From: Clostridiales bacterium
GTDB lineage: Bacteria > Bacillota > Clostridia > Christensenellales > Aristaeellaceae
DNA: 64,000 nucleotides
Assembly (NCBI GenBank): GCA_015056175.1
Contig: SVGT01000006.1
Location: 1 to 64,000 of the forward strand
Reading direction: 5' to 3'
Each line of letters starts with the position of its first letter. The stretch's first letter is position 1. Of this stretch, positions 26,911 through 34,422 are shown in pieces. The position numbers were made by a program, and so were the translations under genes. Under the pieces are notes generated by a model. That model did no database searches. It was not told the DNA's origin and was given only the letters and a program-made list of their open reading frames with translations.

Positions 26911-28089
26911 ATGATGACGGCTCTGCTGATTGTGATTTTTCTGACGTTTATCGGCGTTGGGTTGCCGGATTCTGTATTGGGTACGGCATGGCCGGTCATG
27001 CATCTGGAACTTGATCTGCCGATCTCGATGGCCGGCTACATCACATCCACGGTCAGCGCTTGCACCATTGTATCCAGCCTGATGAGCGCAAGGCTGATCA
27101 ATCGTTTCGGCACCGGTCTTGTTTCTGCCGTCAGCACCGGCTTGACTGCGCTGGCTTTGCTGGGGTATGCGATCAATCGGCACGCTGTTTTTTTGTTCCT
27201 GCTGGCTGTTCCGCTGGGACTGGGCGCAGGCTCTATTGACACGGCACTGAATAATTTCGTAGCTACGCATTACAGTGCAGCACGGATGAATTTTCTGCAT
27301 TGCTTCTATGGTCTGGGCGTGGCGATGAGTCCCTGCATGATGTCGCTGGCACTGGGCGACAGCGGAAACTGGCGCAAGGGATATATGATTGTTGCCGTTA
27401 TCCAGCTGATGCTGACGATGATCGCATTCCTGTCTTTGCCATTATGGAGGCGTGTGCAGCAGAAAGATGAAGAGGGGCAGGACGGCGAAAGCCGCACGCT
27501 TTCCTTTTTAGAAATGCTGAAAATGCCCGCTGTCCGGGCAAGCTGTCTGGCTTTTTTTGCGTCCTGTGCGCTTGAACTGTGTGCAGGTTCCTGGGCCAGC
27601 AGTTATTTTGTCAATGCGCGTGGGTTAAGTGCAGATGCAGCTGCCGGTTTTGCCATGATGTTCTACATCGGATTGACGCTGGGACGGTTTGTTTCCGGTA
27701 TTTTGGCGCCGCGTTTGGGACGGCGCAGGCTGCTGAAAATCTGTCTGCTGCTGTTGCTGGTTGCCATCCTTGTGTTTATGATGCCGCTGCATACAACACT
27801 ATCTGCCGGGGCGCTGCTGTTGATAGGCCTTGGAATTGGCCCGGTATTCCCCAACCTGACGCACCTTACACCGGATCTGTTCGGAAAGCAGGTATCACAG
27901 TCTGTCATGGGTGCGCAGCAAGCTGCTTCCTATGCAGGCATCATGGCCATGCCGTGGGCATTCGGGGTGCTGGCGCAGCGATTCTCAATGGCGCTGCTCC
28001 CCGCATATTTGTTGGCGTTGTTTTTGCTCTATGCAGCAATGCTGATGCGGTTATTGCAGCATAAGCACGATGCATCACGTGATGCCTGA
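26911..28089 (+). CDS. Major facilitator superfamily transporter
   Basis: 392 residues, about twelve hydrophobic segments. The loop-2 region MSARLINRFGTG and the domain-2 repeat ILAPRLGRRRLLK carry the basic residues typical of MFS transporters. The first segment contains GVGLPDSVLGTAWPVMH, a pattern I associate with sugar or drug exporters of the FucP/SET-like side of the superfamily. Substrate unknown. The base composition is less GC-rich than in the flanking housekeeping genes, so it may be acquired. It has its own promoter and terminator. Confidence 0.85.
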   Translation: MMTALLIVIFLTFIGVGLPDSVLGTAWPVMHLELDLPISMAGYITSTVSACTIVSSLMSARLINRFGTGLVSAVSTGLTALALLGYAINRHAVFLFLLAVPLGLGAGSIDTALNNFVATHYSAARMNFLHCFYGLGVAMSPCMMSLALGDSGNWRKGYMIVAVIQLMLTMIAFLSLPLWRRVQQKDEEGQDGESRTLSFLEMLKMPAVRASCLAFFASCALELCAGSWASSYFVNARGLSADAAAGFAMMFYIGLTLGRFVSGILAPRLGRRRLLKICLLLLLVAILVFMMPLHTTLSAGALLLIGLGIGPVFPNLTHLTPDLFGKQVSQSVMGAQQAASYAGIMAMPWAFGVLAQRFSMALLPAYLLALFLLYAAMLMRLLQHKHDASRDA

Positions 28090-28158
28090 ATGCTTTTCAT
28101 TTCTCAGAATAAGAAACCAATCTTTACCGTGGATCCGCTAAGCAGGGAATAAACGGGG

Positions 28159-28180
28159 GCGGCATGTGCCGCTCCTTTTT
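28159..28180 (+). terminator. Intrinsic terminator after MFS gene
   Basis: GCGGC (28159-28163) pairs with GCCGC (28168-28172), then TCCTTTTT. Confidence 0.7.
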
Positions 28181-28189
28181 GGTGCACAC

Positions 28190-28217
28190 AAAAAAGACCG
28201 GGATGTGCGTCCCGGTC
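28190..28217 (-). terminator. Intrinsic terminator of rnj
   Basis: An 8-bp stem (28210-28217 with 28196-28203) is followed on the minus strand by a T-run (A-run 28190-28195 on the plus strand). Confidence 0.88.
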
Positions 28218-28230
28218 TTTGCATTTTCCG

Positions 28231-29895
28231 TCAGCCCAGATCCACGATGATGGGCAGGATCATGGGGTTACGCTTGATCTTTTCGTAGATGTAGCGGTGC
28301 AGCTCATCCTTGATGCGGTTCTTGATGCTGGGCCAGTCGCTGCCGTCGATGTGGCCGTAGGAGGCGATGATGAAGCGGACGATCTCGCGGGTCTGCTCGA
28401 TGATATCTTCATTTTCGCGCACGTACACAAAGCCGCGGGAGATCACGTCCGGGCCGGACACCAGAATGCCGTTGGTGCGGTCAAAGGCCATGGCCACGAT
28501 GATCAGGCCATCCTGGCTCAGGTGCTTGCGGTCGCGCAGCACCACGTTGCCCACGTCGCCAATGCCAAGGCCGTCGATGAGCACCTCGCCCGTGGGCACG
28601 GTGCCTGCGATGGATACGCTCTTTTTGCTCATTTCAATGACCTGGCCGGCGACGGGCAGCACGATGTTCTGCCGGTCCATGCCCAGGGTTTCGGCCAGCT
28701 CTGCATGCTGCCAAAGCATGCGGTACTCGCCGTGCACGGGGATAAAGTACTGGGGACGCACCAGGGCGTGGATCAGCTTGATCTCCTCCTGGCGGGCGTG
28801 GCCGGACACGTGCACCTCGGCCATGGCGTCGTAGATCACTTCCGCGCCGCAGCGGTACAATTGGTTGATGACGCGGGAGACGAATTTTTCGTTGCCGGGG
28901 ATGGGGGTGGCGGAGATGATGACCTTATCGCTTTGCTTGATCTGCAATTTGCGGTGCTCGGAGAAGGCCATGCGGGTCAGGCCGCTCATGGGCTCGCCCT
29001 GGCTGCCGGTGGTGAGGATCAGAAGCTCGTCATCCCGGTAATTGTCCAGGTCGTCCATTTCCAGCAGGCAATCCGGCGGGATGACCAGTTCGCCCAACTG
29101 CATGGCCACGCGGCTCACGTTCACCATGCTGCGGCCCACAAAGCAAACCTTGCGGCCAAAGCGCAGCGCGCTGTCCACCACCTGCTGCAGGCGGTTGATG
29201 TTGCTGGAGAACATGGCCACGATCACGCGGCCGCGGGCATTGCGGAACTGCTCCATGAAGGTTTCGCCGATCTTCCGCTCGCTCATGGTATAGCCGCTGC
29301 GCTCGATGTTGGTGCTTTCGCACATCAGGGCCAGCACGCCCTTTTCGCCGGCGGCGGCCAGGCTGCTCAGGTCCGTTACCTCGCCGTCCACGGGGGTAAA
29401 GTCGATCTTAAAGTCGCCCGAGTGCACCACCACGCCTGCGGGGCAGGAGATGATCAGCGCGCAGGCGCCGGGGATGGAGTGGTTGACCTTGATGAACTGG
29501 ACGGTGAACTGGCCGATCTTCACTTCCTGACGGGGCTCCACCGTGTTGAACTGGATGCCGTTTACCCGGTGCTCCCGCAATTTGATATCGATGAGCGCAA
29601 GGGTCAGACGGGTGCCGTAGATGGGGGCGGGCACCTGTTCAAATACATAGGGCGTGGCGCCGATGTGGTCTTCATGGCCGTGGGTAAATACATAGCCCTT
29701 TACCCGGTGCTTGTTGGCAGCCAGGTAGGATACGTCCGGAATGACCAGGTCGATGCCCAGCATATCGTCGTTGGGGAAGATGGAGCCGCAGTCCACCACC
29801 AGGATATCGTCCTCATATTCAAAGGCGGTCATGTTCTTGCCGATCTCGTCCACGCCGCCCAGGGGAATGATGCGCAGTTTGGGTGCTTGAGGCAT
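28231..29895 (-). CDS. rnj: Ribonuclease J
   Basis: 554 residues. RNase J is the metallo-beta-lactamase/beta-CASP nuclease that does 5'-3' exonucleolytic and endonucleolytic RNA decay in Bacillota. The zinc motif HGHEDH is at residues 72-77; CGSIFPNDDMLGIDLVIPD precedes it. The beta-CASP blocks are MCESTNIERSGYTMSE, TTGSQGEPMSGL and the HVSGHARQEEI and VHGEYRM histidine motifs. A C-terminal domain follows. AAGGAG lies eight bases before the ATG. There is a single copy in this window, so J1 or J2 cannot be assigned. Confidence 0.96.
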   Translation of the reverse strand: MPQAPKLRIIPLGGVDEIGKNMTAFEYEDDILVVDCGSIFPNDDMLGIDLVIPDVSYLAANKHRVKGYVFTHGHEDHIGATPYVFEQVPAPIYGTRLTLALIDIKLREHRVNGIQFNTVEPRQEVKIGQFTVQFIKVNHSIPGACALIISCPAGVVVHSGDFKIDFTPVDGEVTDLSSLAAAGEKGVLALMCESTNIERSGYTMSERKIGETFMEQFRNARGRVIVAMFSSNINRLQQVVDSALRFGRKVCFVGRSMVNVSRVAMQLGELVIPPDCLLEMDDLDNYRDDELLILTTGSQGEPMSGLTRMAFSEHRKLQIKQSDKVIISATPIPGNEKFVSRVINQLYRCGAEVIYDAMAEVHVSGHARQEEIKLIHALVRPQYFIPVHGEYRMLWQHAELAETLGMDRQNIVLPVAGQVIEMSKKSVSIAGTVPTGEVLIDGLGIGDVGNVVLRDRKHLSQDGLIIVAMAFDRTNGILVSGPDVISRGFVYVRENEDIIEQTREIVRFIIASYGHIDGSDWPSIKNRIKDELHRYIYEKIKRNPMILPIIVDLG

Positions 29896-30005
29896 AGGGG
29901 TCTCCTTTCGTCATGGTAGACAAAATAAAACATCAAATAGATGCATAAGATCATGGTTGTGCTTAGGTCAAATTATTCATTTGAAAACTTCCCTAATCTT
30001 AACCT

Positions 30006-30014
30006 ATTATAACA
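30006..30014 (-). promoter_or_regulatory. Extended -10 promoter of rnj
   Basis: The minus strand reads TGTTATAAT, a perfect TATAAT with the TGn extension. The -35 region is poor, as expected for extended -10 promoters. The leader to the rnj start is about 105 nt. Confidence 0.65.
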
Positions 30015-30111
30015 CGCAAGCATAAAAAATACTACCCCTATTTCGAAAAAATGATGGACAAAAGCGCATCAAATTTGGACAGGAATGGGTCAAATGCGAC
30101 ACGCAGGCATC

Positions 30112-30142
30112 AAAAAAAGCCGGACGCCATGCGGCGCCCGGC
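30112..30142 (-). terminator. Intrinsic terminator of trxA
   Basis: A 10-bp stem (30133-30142 with 30119-30128) with an ATGC loop, followed on the minus strand by seven T. Confidence 0.92.
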
Positions 30143-30155
30143 GGGGAATACCGGC

Positions 30156-30467
30156 TTAGTCCAGCAAAGAGAGCAGCGCAGCCTTGCTCTGCACGCCCAC
30201 CACGCGCTTGACCTCCTTGCCGCCCTTGAACACGATCAGCGTGGGGATGGAGGCAACGCCAAACTGCATGGCCAGATCGCCCTCGTCATCCACATTGATC
30301 TTGCCCACCACGGCCTTGCCTGCCGTTTCTTCCGCGATCTCCTCCACAATGGGGGCGATCATGCGGCAGGGCATGCACCAGGGCGCCCAGAAATCCACCA
30401 GGCAGGGAAGAGAAGCATTCAAAATTTCCTGTTCAAAATTGGCTTTGGTAATGGTCAGTTCACTCAT
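30156..30467 (-). CDS. trxA: Thioredoxin
   Basis: 103 residues. It is a disulfide reductase with active site WAPWCMPCRM (about 27-36); the dipeptide between the cysteines is Met-Pro rather than the usual Gly-Pro, which should change the redox potential. The cis-Pro region SIPTLIVFKGGKEV is conserved. The ribosome binding site (GAGGAGG) lies within the last codons of the upstream RseC-like gene, so the two are translationally linked. Confidence 0.94.
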   Translation of the reverse strand: MSELTITKANFEQEILNASLPCLVDFWAPWCMPCRMIAPIVEEIAEETAGKAVVGKINVDDEGDLAMQFGVASIPTLIVFKGGKEVKRVVGVQSKAALLSLLD

Positions 30468-30469
30468 GT

Positions 30470-30871
30470 TTATTCCTCCTCGTTTTTTTCAACGGCAATG
30501 ATCTGCGGGGTTTTATGGCGGTTCTTGCCAAGGTACCGGTCATACAGGATCACAAAGGCCAGCGACAGCACCAGGCACACAAAGCCGCACAGCGCGGTGC
30601 TCTGCTCGCTGCCTGTGATGCGGGAGCCGATGAGCAGCCCCAGAAGCAGCGAAAGGATGGGCACCAGATAGGTAAAGAGCGAGGTGCGGAGCAATTGCCC
30701 CTCCGGCATGTCCACCAGCACCCTGTCGCCCACGTTGGCCTGCCCCTTGATCTTGACCAGGCTTTCCTGCTTATGGCCGCAGGCGCCGCAGTGCTGGCAC
30801 ATTTCGGGCCTTTCGAAGCAGATGCTGAGCATATCGCCGTCTGCCTTGATCACTTTTCCGGTACGGATCAT
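30470..30871 (-). CDS. SoxR-reducing system protein RseC/MucC family
   Basis: 133 residues. Order: an N-terminal beta region, the cysteine cluster MCQHCGACGHK (about 24-34), a basic/beta stretch ending GDRVLVDMPEG, two transmembrane segments (about 66-84 and 90-110), and a charged tail. Family members in clostridia often accompany Rnf or redox genes; here it precedes trxA. The start MIRTGKVIKADG at 30871 follows AAGGAAAG. A TATAAT at 30902-30897 suggests its own promoter, separate from spoIIIAH. Confidence 0.82.
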   Translation of the reverse strand: MIRTGKVIKADGDMLSICFERPEMCQHCGACGHKQESLVKIKGQANVGDRVLVDMPEGQLLRTSLFTYLVPILSLLLGLLIGSRITGSEQSTALCGFVCLVLSLAFVILYDRYLGKNRHKTPQIIAVEKNEEE

Positions 30872-30968
30872 GGTTATCTTTCCTTTCCGCAAAAAGATTA
30901 TACCCATTCCTGTCCCTTTGAACCGCAGGCGGATATATTGCGGTAAAAACATCATACCACGCATGCAA

Positions 30969-31493
30969 TCATTTGGCAAGGGATGCGCTTTGCACCAGCC
31001 GCACGGAGGAGGCGGGGAGCTGCGTCCACGTAAGGATCAGGTCAAAGAGACGCGCGCCGTCCTCCTCCCCAAGGGGCGTGCCGGGAAACACCGTTACGGC
31101 GCCGCCTGCTGCGGCGCACAGGGCGTCGGGGTATCCCATGCCCGCAAGCGCGCTTTCCACCAGCAGACTTAAGCGGATATCCTCCGCGCTCTGAAGCAGG
31201 CGGGAGGAAGCCAGCTGCCGCATATCCTCCGGCAGCGTGTCATCCTCTGCCAGGGCGGAAAGGGCATGCTGCTGCCCGGCAAGGGCGCTGTCCCTGGATG
31301 CGCGGAAGGCAGCGATGGGATCGGGCGCAGGCGTGGGGGATGGGGAGGGCGTGTGGAGAATACGCACCTGATGGGTGATAGGCGGATCAAAATGAGCCAG
31401 GCTGCTCCCCTGCAGCGCAAGGCGCAGGCAGGCATAGAGCACGGCGGCAAAGAGCAGATACAAAAGCCATCCGGTCAAACGGTCTTTCTTCAC
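30969..31493 (-). CDS. spoIIIAH: Stage III sporulation protein AH
   Basis: 174 residues, shorter than the 218 of B. subtilis. SpoIIIAH is the mother-cell side partner of SpoIIQ in the channel between mother cell and forespore. A transmembrane helix (about 8-26) is followed by a Pro/Ser linker and a C-terminal ring-building domain (about 55-170) starting FRASRDSALAGQQHAL. It starts at GTG with GGAGG seven bases upstream; the frame continues further upstream but not as homologous sequence. The start overlaps the spoIIIAG stop by four bases. Confidence 0.88.
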   Translation of the reverse strand: MKKDRLTGWLLYLLFAAVLYACLRLALQGSSLAHFDPPITHQVRILHTPSPSPTPAPDPIAAFRASRDSALAGQQHALSALAEDDTLPEDMRQLASSRLLQSAEDIRLSLLVESALAGMGYPDALCAAAGGAVTVFPGTPLGEEDGARLFDLILTWTQLPASSVRLVQSASLAK

Positions 31494-31858
31494 GGCGTTT
31501 CCTCCATGGGGTAGATGAGAATGCTGTCCGCAGGCAGGTTGAGCAGCGTCTGCGCGGCCAGGGAAAGACGCAGCTGCACGGCAATATCCCCGGCGCCGCG
31601 GGCCAGGATCAAAACGCCTGTGGGTACACCGGTTTCGCTGTAAAGGGATGACTCCTGGGTGTAGATGACCACGTAGGTTTCCCCGGCGCCCTCGATGCGG
31701 GAAAGGGCAGCGGCAATGCGCCTCTCTTCGGCGTTCATGCCGGAGGCGCTCTCCGTGCCGCGCGGAATAAAGGAGCATATAAGCAGCGCCAGCGCCGGCA
31801 GCAGCAAAAGCCACTGCACGGGTTTTGCGTCCTTTTTGTGCGCCGGTTTTTCTACCAT
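31490..31858 (-). CDS. spoIIIAG: Stage III sporulation protein AG, compact form
   Basis: 122 residues against about 229 in B. subtilis. A transmembrane helix (about 14-32) leads to the ring-building domain: EERRIAAALSRIEGAGETYVVIYTQ, then GVLILARGAGDIAVQLRLSLAAQTLL and a last strand SILIYPME. The long insertion that forms the beta-triangle in B. subtilis SpoIIIAG is reduced to about eight residues here. The start at 31858 is chosen because GGAGG is seven bases upstream; the earlier ATG at 31864 is too close. It overlaps the upstream short gene by seven bases. Confidence 0.82.
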   Translation of the reverse strand: MVEKPAHKKDAKPVQWLLLLPALALLICSFIPRGTESASGMNAEERRIAAALSRIEGAGETYVVIYTQESSLYSETGVPTGVLILARGAGDIAVQLRLSLAAQTLLNLPADSILIYPMEETP

Positions 31859-32019
31859 CCCCATCCCTCCCAAAGCGTGCGTGCGCCGTGCACAAGTGTC
31901 AGTAGCATGATCAGACTGACGCCCGCGTCCGCACATTTTTCCATGTCGCCCGGCGGCAGCAGCCATGTGCATAAAAGGCGCATCAGCGAAAGCAGGATCA
32001 GCTGGGATAAAAGCTGCAT
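31852..32019 (-). CDS. spoIIIAF: Truncated stage III sporulation protein AF (membrane hairpin only)
   Basis: 55 residues between spoIIIAE and spoIIIAG, exactly where spoIIIAF belongs. Two hydrophobic helices (about 3-22 and 34-46) enclose LLPPGDMEKCAD, which matches the LLPxxxMxKY turn of normal SpoIIIAF N-termini; the sequence ends in HGARTLWEGWGW. The whole soluble domain (about 150 residues in B. subtilis) is absent. The ATG at 32019 follows the spoIIIAE stop by four bases and has GAGGTG upstream. It overlaps spoIIIAG by seven bases, so the reading frame looks maintained and not decayed. Confidence 0.72.
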   Translation of the reverse strand: MQLLSQLILLSLMRLLCTWLLPPGDMEKCADAGVSLIMLLTLVHGARTLWEGWGW

Positions 32020-32023
32020 ATTG

Positions 32024-33160
32024 TCACCTCAGCATGACGATCAGATTGCCTGCCGCCAGCAACTGGGCGGTCAGGAGAAAAAACATGGCGCCTACGGACA
32101 GCTGGATGACGAAAAACAGCGTGAGCACGGATGCAAAGGAGCCGATGCAGCGGCACAGCCGCCCGGGGGACAAAATCTCCAGCAGTGCGGCGCAGGCGCG
32201 GTAGGCAAAGGAGGCGCACAGCGTTTGTACAAGGGGGAAAAGGCTGACAAGCACAAGGATGGCAAGTCCTGTCAGCCCCAATGCGTTTTTCACCAGCAGC
32301 GCAGAGCCGATCAGCGCGTCCATGGTATCTGCAAACATGCCGCCCACCACGGGCACAAAATGATCCACCGCGTATTTGGCGGCGCGGATGGATACGCCGT
32401 CCCGGACGGCGGAGGTGACGCCCTGCAGCGCCGTGACGGACAAAAACAGGGTAAAGGCGATGCCCAGCGTCCAGGCCGCCCCGCGCCTGAGAAGGGCAGC
32501 AAGCGATGCAAGGCGCAGCCTGTCGCCAAGCGTATCCAGCAGTGTCACAGCGCCGTAGCCCAGCGCCAGTTTCAGGGTAAAGGTGCGCACGAAGGTGATC
32601 ATGGTGCCGCCCGCCGCCGTCAGCGCCGGCTGGTACAGCGACGCCCCCGCCGTGCCGCCCACGGCTGTAAGCAGCGTCAGCAAAAGCGGGAACAGCGCCT
32701 GCATGGCGTCTGCCATGCGCAGAACGGTGTTTTCGCACAGCACGAGGTGGGCGGCAAGATCCTTGGCCATCATGGCGCACAGGGAAAGGCAGCAGCCCGT
32801 CTGCGCCAGATGAAAGGAGCGGGAGGAAAACAGCGATTCCATGCGCTCCATGACGCCCAGCAGCACGGCGGGCAAAAAGAGCAGCGCCATGCTGCGCAGC
32901 GTGCTTTTGAGGGTGGACGCCAGCATGTCCGCCGCGCGGGACAGGAGCGCCTCCGTGCCGATCATCTCCTGGCCGGACGCCAGTTGCAACAGCCATGCGC
33001 GCAGGTGCGCTTCATCGGGAAACAGTTTGCCAAGGAAGGATAAAAGGGGAGATAAATCCAGCGTATCCAGCGTGGCGCCGATGGCTGCGGAAAGCTCCTC
33101 GCCAAGGGCGCAGGAAGGAAGCAAAAGCAGCACGCAAAGCGTCAGGAGGCATCTTTTCAT
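32024..33160 (-). CDS. spoIIIAE: Stage III sporulation protein AE
   Basis: 378 residues. An N-terminal signal peptide (MKRCLLTLCVLLLLPSCALG) is followed by a soluble stretch and a multi-helix membrane domain from about residue 95. Conserved family regions include YQPALTAAGGTMITFVRTF and KYAVDHFVPVVGGMFADTMDALIGSALLVKNALG. It is an export-apparatus-like component of the SpoIIIA-SpoIIQ channel. The start at 33160 lies four bases after the spoIIIAD stop, and the ribosome binding site AAGGGG is in the spoIIIAD end. Confidence 0.93.
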   Translation of the reverse strand: MKRCLLTLCVLLLLPSCALGEELSAAIGATLDTLDLSPLLSFLGKLFPDEAHLRAWLLQLASGQEMIGTEALLSRAADMLASTLKSTLRSMALLFLPAVLLGVMERMESLFSSRSFHLAQTGCCLSLCAMMAKDLAAHLVLCENTVLRMADAMQALFPLLLTLLTAVGGTAGASLYQPALTAAGGTMITFVRTFTLKLALGYGAVTLLDTLGDRLRLASLAALLRRGAAWTLGIAFTLFLSVTALQGVTSAVRDGVSIRAAKYAVDHFVPVVGGMFADTMDALIGSALLVKNALGLTGLAILVLVSLFPLVQTLCASFAYRACAALLEILSPGRLCRCIGSFASVLTLFFVIQLSVGAMFFLLTAQLLAAGNLIVMLR

Positions 33161-33164
33161 CCCG

Positions 33165-33560
33165 TCACCCCTTTGGCAGCACGGATAAAAGCAGATCGCC
33201 AAGCTCGATCAGCGCAGGCAGCGTCATGGAAAGCATCAGCCACTGGCCGCAGATGAGCACCTTGCGGGAAAGGCCGTCTTCCCCCAGATCCCGGCACATA
33301 AGGGCGGCAAATTCCACCGCCAGCGCCGCGCCCAGTATGCGCAGCACGGAGGCAAGGCTTTCGTCCGTCATCCCGGCGTCCGCTGCCCAGCTGCGCAGGG
33401 TATGCAGGCTGTCTGCCACGTGGCGGAAGGCAAAAATCAGCAGCGCAAACCCTGCCGTTGCGGCGCACAGGAGGGAGATATCCCGGTTGATGCGGCGCAG
33501 AACCACCGTCAGCACGGCGCCCAGCACGGCGAATCCCGAAAGCAGCCATACTTCGCTCAT
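33165..33560 (-). CDS. spoIIIAD: Stage III sporulation protein AD
   Basis: 131 residues, usual length. It has four hydrophobic segments and the family sequence VLRRINRDISLLCAATAGFAL, with ALAVEFAALMCRDLGEDGLSRKVLICGQWLML near the C-terminal half. The ATG at 33560 overlaps the spoIIIAC stop (ATGA) and has no clear ribosome binding site of its own, so translation is probably coupled to spoIIIAC. Confidence 0.92.
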   Translation of the reverse strand: MSEVWLLSGFAVLGAVLTVVLRRINRDISLLCAATAGFALLIFAFRHVADSLHTLRSWAADAGMTDESLASVLRILGAALAVEFAALMCRDLGEDGLSRKVLICGQWLMLSMTLPALIELGDLLLSVLPKG

Positions 33561-33754
33561 GACAGATGGAAGATGGCTTGTACACTCTGCAAAAGCTCGC
33601 CCACCATCCGGACCACCATCACCAGCACGATCACCAGCCCGGCAATGGCCGTCAGCGTTCCCAGATCCTCCCGTCCTGCCTTGCCCAGTATCTGGCTGAT
33701 CACCGTGACCAGCAGCCCGATCCCTGCGATCTGCAGCAGTACCTGTACGTCCAT
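33557..33754 (-). CDS. spoIIIAC: Stage III sporulation protein AC
   Basis: 65 residues, two transmembrane helices (about 5-22 and 33-52), starting MDVQVLLQIAGIGLLVTVISQ with the family GKAGREDLGTLTAIAGLVIVL block. GGGGTG precedes the ATG. It is the first gene of the operon here: spoIIIAA and spoIIIAB, which normally precede it, are replaced by the divergent spmA only 110 bp away. Confidence 0.93.
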   Translation of the reverse strand: MDVQVLLQIAGIGLLVTVISQILGKAGREDLGTLTAIAGLVIVLVMVVRMVGELLQSVQAIFHLS

Positions 33755-33782
33755 AAGCACACCCCTTCCCGGCGTCTTGTGT

Positions 33783-33811
33783 ACTGTATGCGGGGGACGG
33801 GGGATGTATGC
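33783..33811 (-). promoter_or_regulatory. Possible sigma-E promoter of spoIIIA operon
   Basis: The minus strand has CATACAGT (33790-33783), a full match to the sigma-E -10 pattern CATACA-T. GCATACAT (33811-33804) lies 13 bp upstream and carries the ATA of a -35 element. The location 30 bp before spoIIIAC and the known sigma-E control of spoIIIA in B. subtilis support it. Confidence 0.55.
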
Positions 33812-33864
33812 GCTTTTCATAGCGGCACGGAAACGGGCATATTCTGCCCCAGGGAGGCGATTGT

Positions 33865-34422
33865 GTGGTCAACGGCATGTATGTGTGCATGATGCTGGCG
33901 GGGATCGGGTTTGCGCTTTTGCAGGGCAACGGACAGGCGCTTGGCAGCGAGCTGCTTTTATCCGCCCGGCGGGCGCTGGACACGGTATGGAACATGGCGG
34001 GCACGCTGATGTTTTTCTGCGGCGTGACGGAAATTTTGCGGGAAAGCGGCTGGATGGACGCCTGGACAAAAAGGCTGAGGAAGCCGCTTGGACGTCTGCT
34101 GGGGGAGGCGCCGGACGAGGCGCTTTCCGATATGTGTATGAATCTGCTTTGCAACATGCTGGGCATGGGCAGCGCCGCCACACCCTTTGGCATCAGCGCC
34201 ATGCAGAAGATGGCCTGCGATGGCAGCGCCAGCAACGCCATGTGCCTGTTTCTGGTGATCAACACGTCCTCCGTGCAATTGATGCCCACAACACTCATCG
34301 CCCTGCGTGCAGCGGCGGGCTCCGCAAATCCCGAGAGTATCGTGCTGCCCTCGCTGCTCGCAACGCTTGCGTCCACATTAGGCGGCATTGCGGCCTGCAA
34401 GCTGCTGGAGAAAAAGGCATGA
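33865..34422 (+). CDS. spmA: Spore maturation protein A
   Basis: 185 residues, nucleoside-recognition (Gate) domain membrane protein needed for spore core dehydration. N-terminus MVNGMYVCMMLAGIGFALLQGN matches SpmA; the central NLLCNMLGMGSAATPFGISAMQKM and NTSSVQLMPTT blocks are typical. It starts at GTG with GGAGG seven bases upstream. ATGA overlap with spmB. Confidence 0.93.
   Translation: MVNGMYVCMMLAGIGFALLQGNGQALGSELLLSARRALDTVWNMAGTLMFFCGVTEILRESGWMDAWTKRLRKPLGRLLGEAPDEALSDMCMNLLCNMLGMGSAATPFGISAMQKMACDGSASNAMCLFLVINTSSVQLMPTTLIALRAAAGSANPESIVLPSLLATLASTLGGIAACKLLEKKA

Noticed and set aside
28219..29919. A 566-codon plus-strand open frame opposite RNase J
   Set aside because: It is a shadow of the RNase J gene, full of His, Asp and Ala with no recognisable fold.
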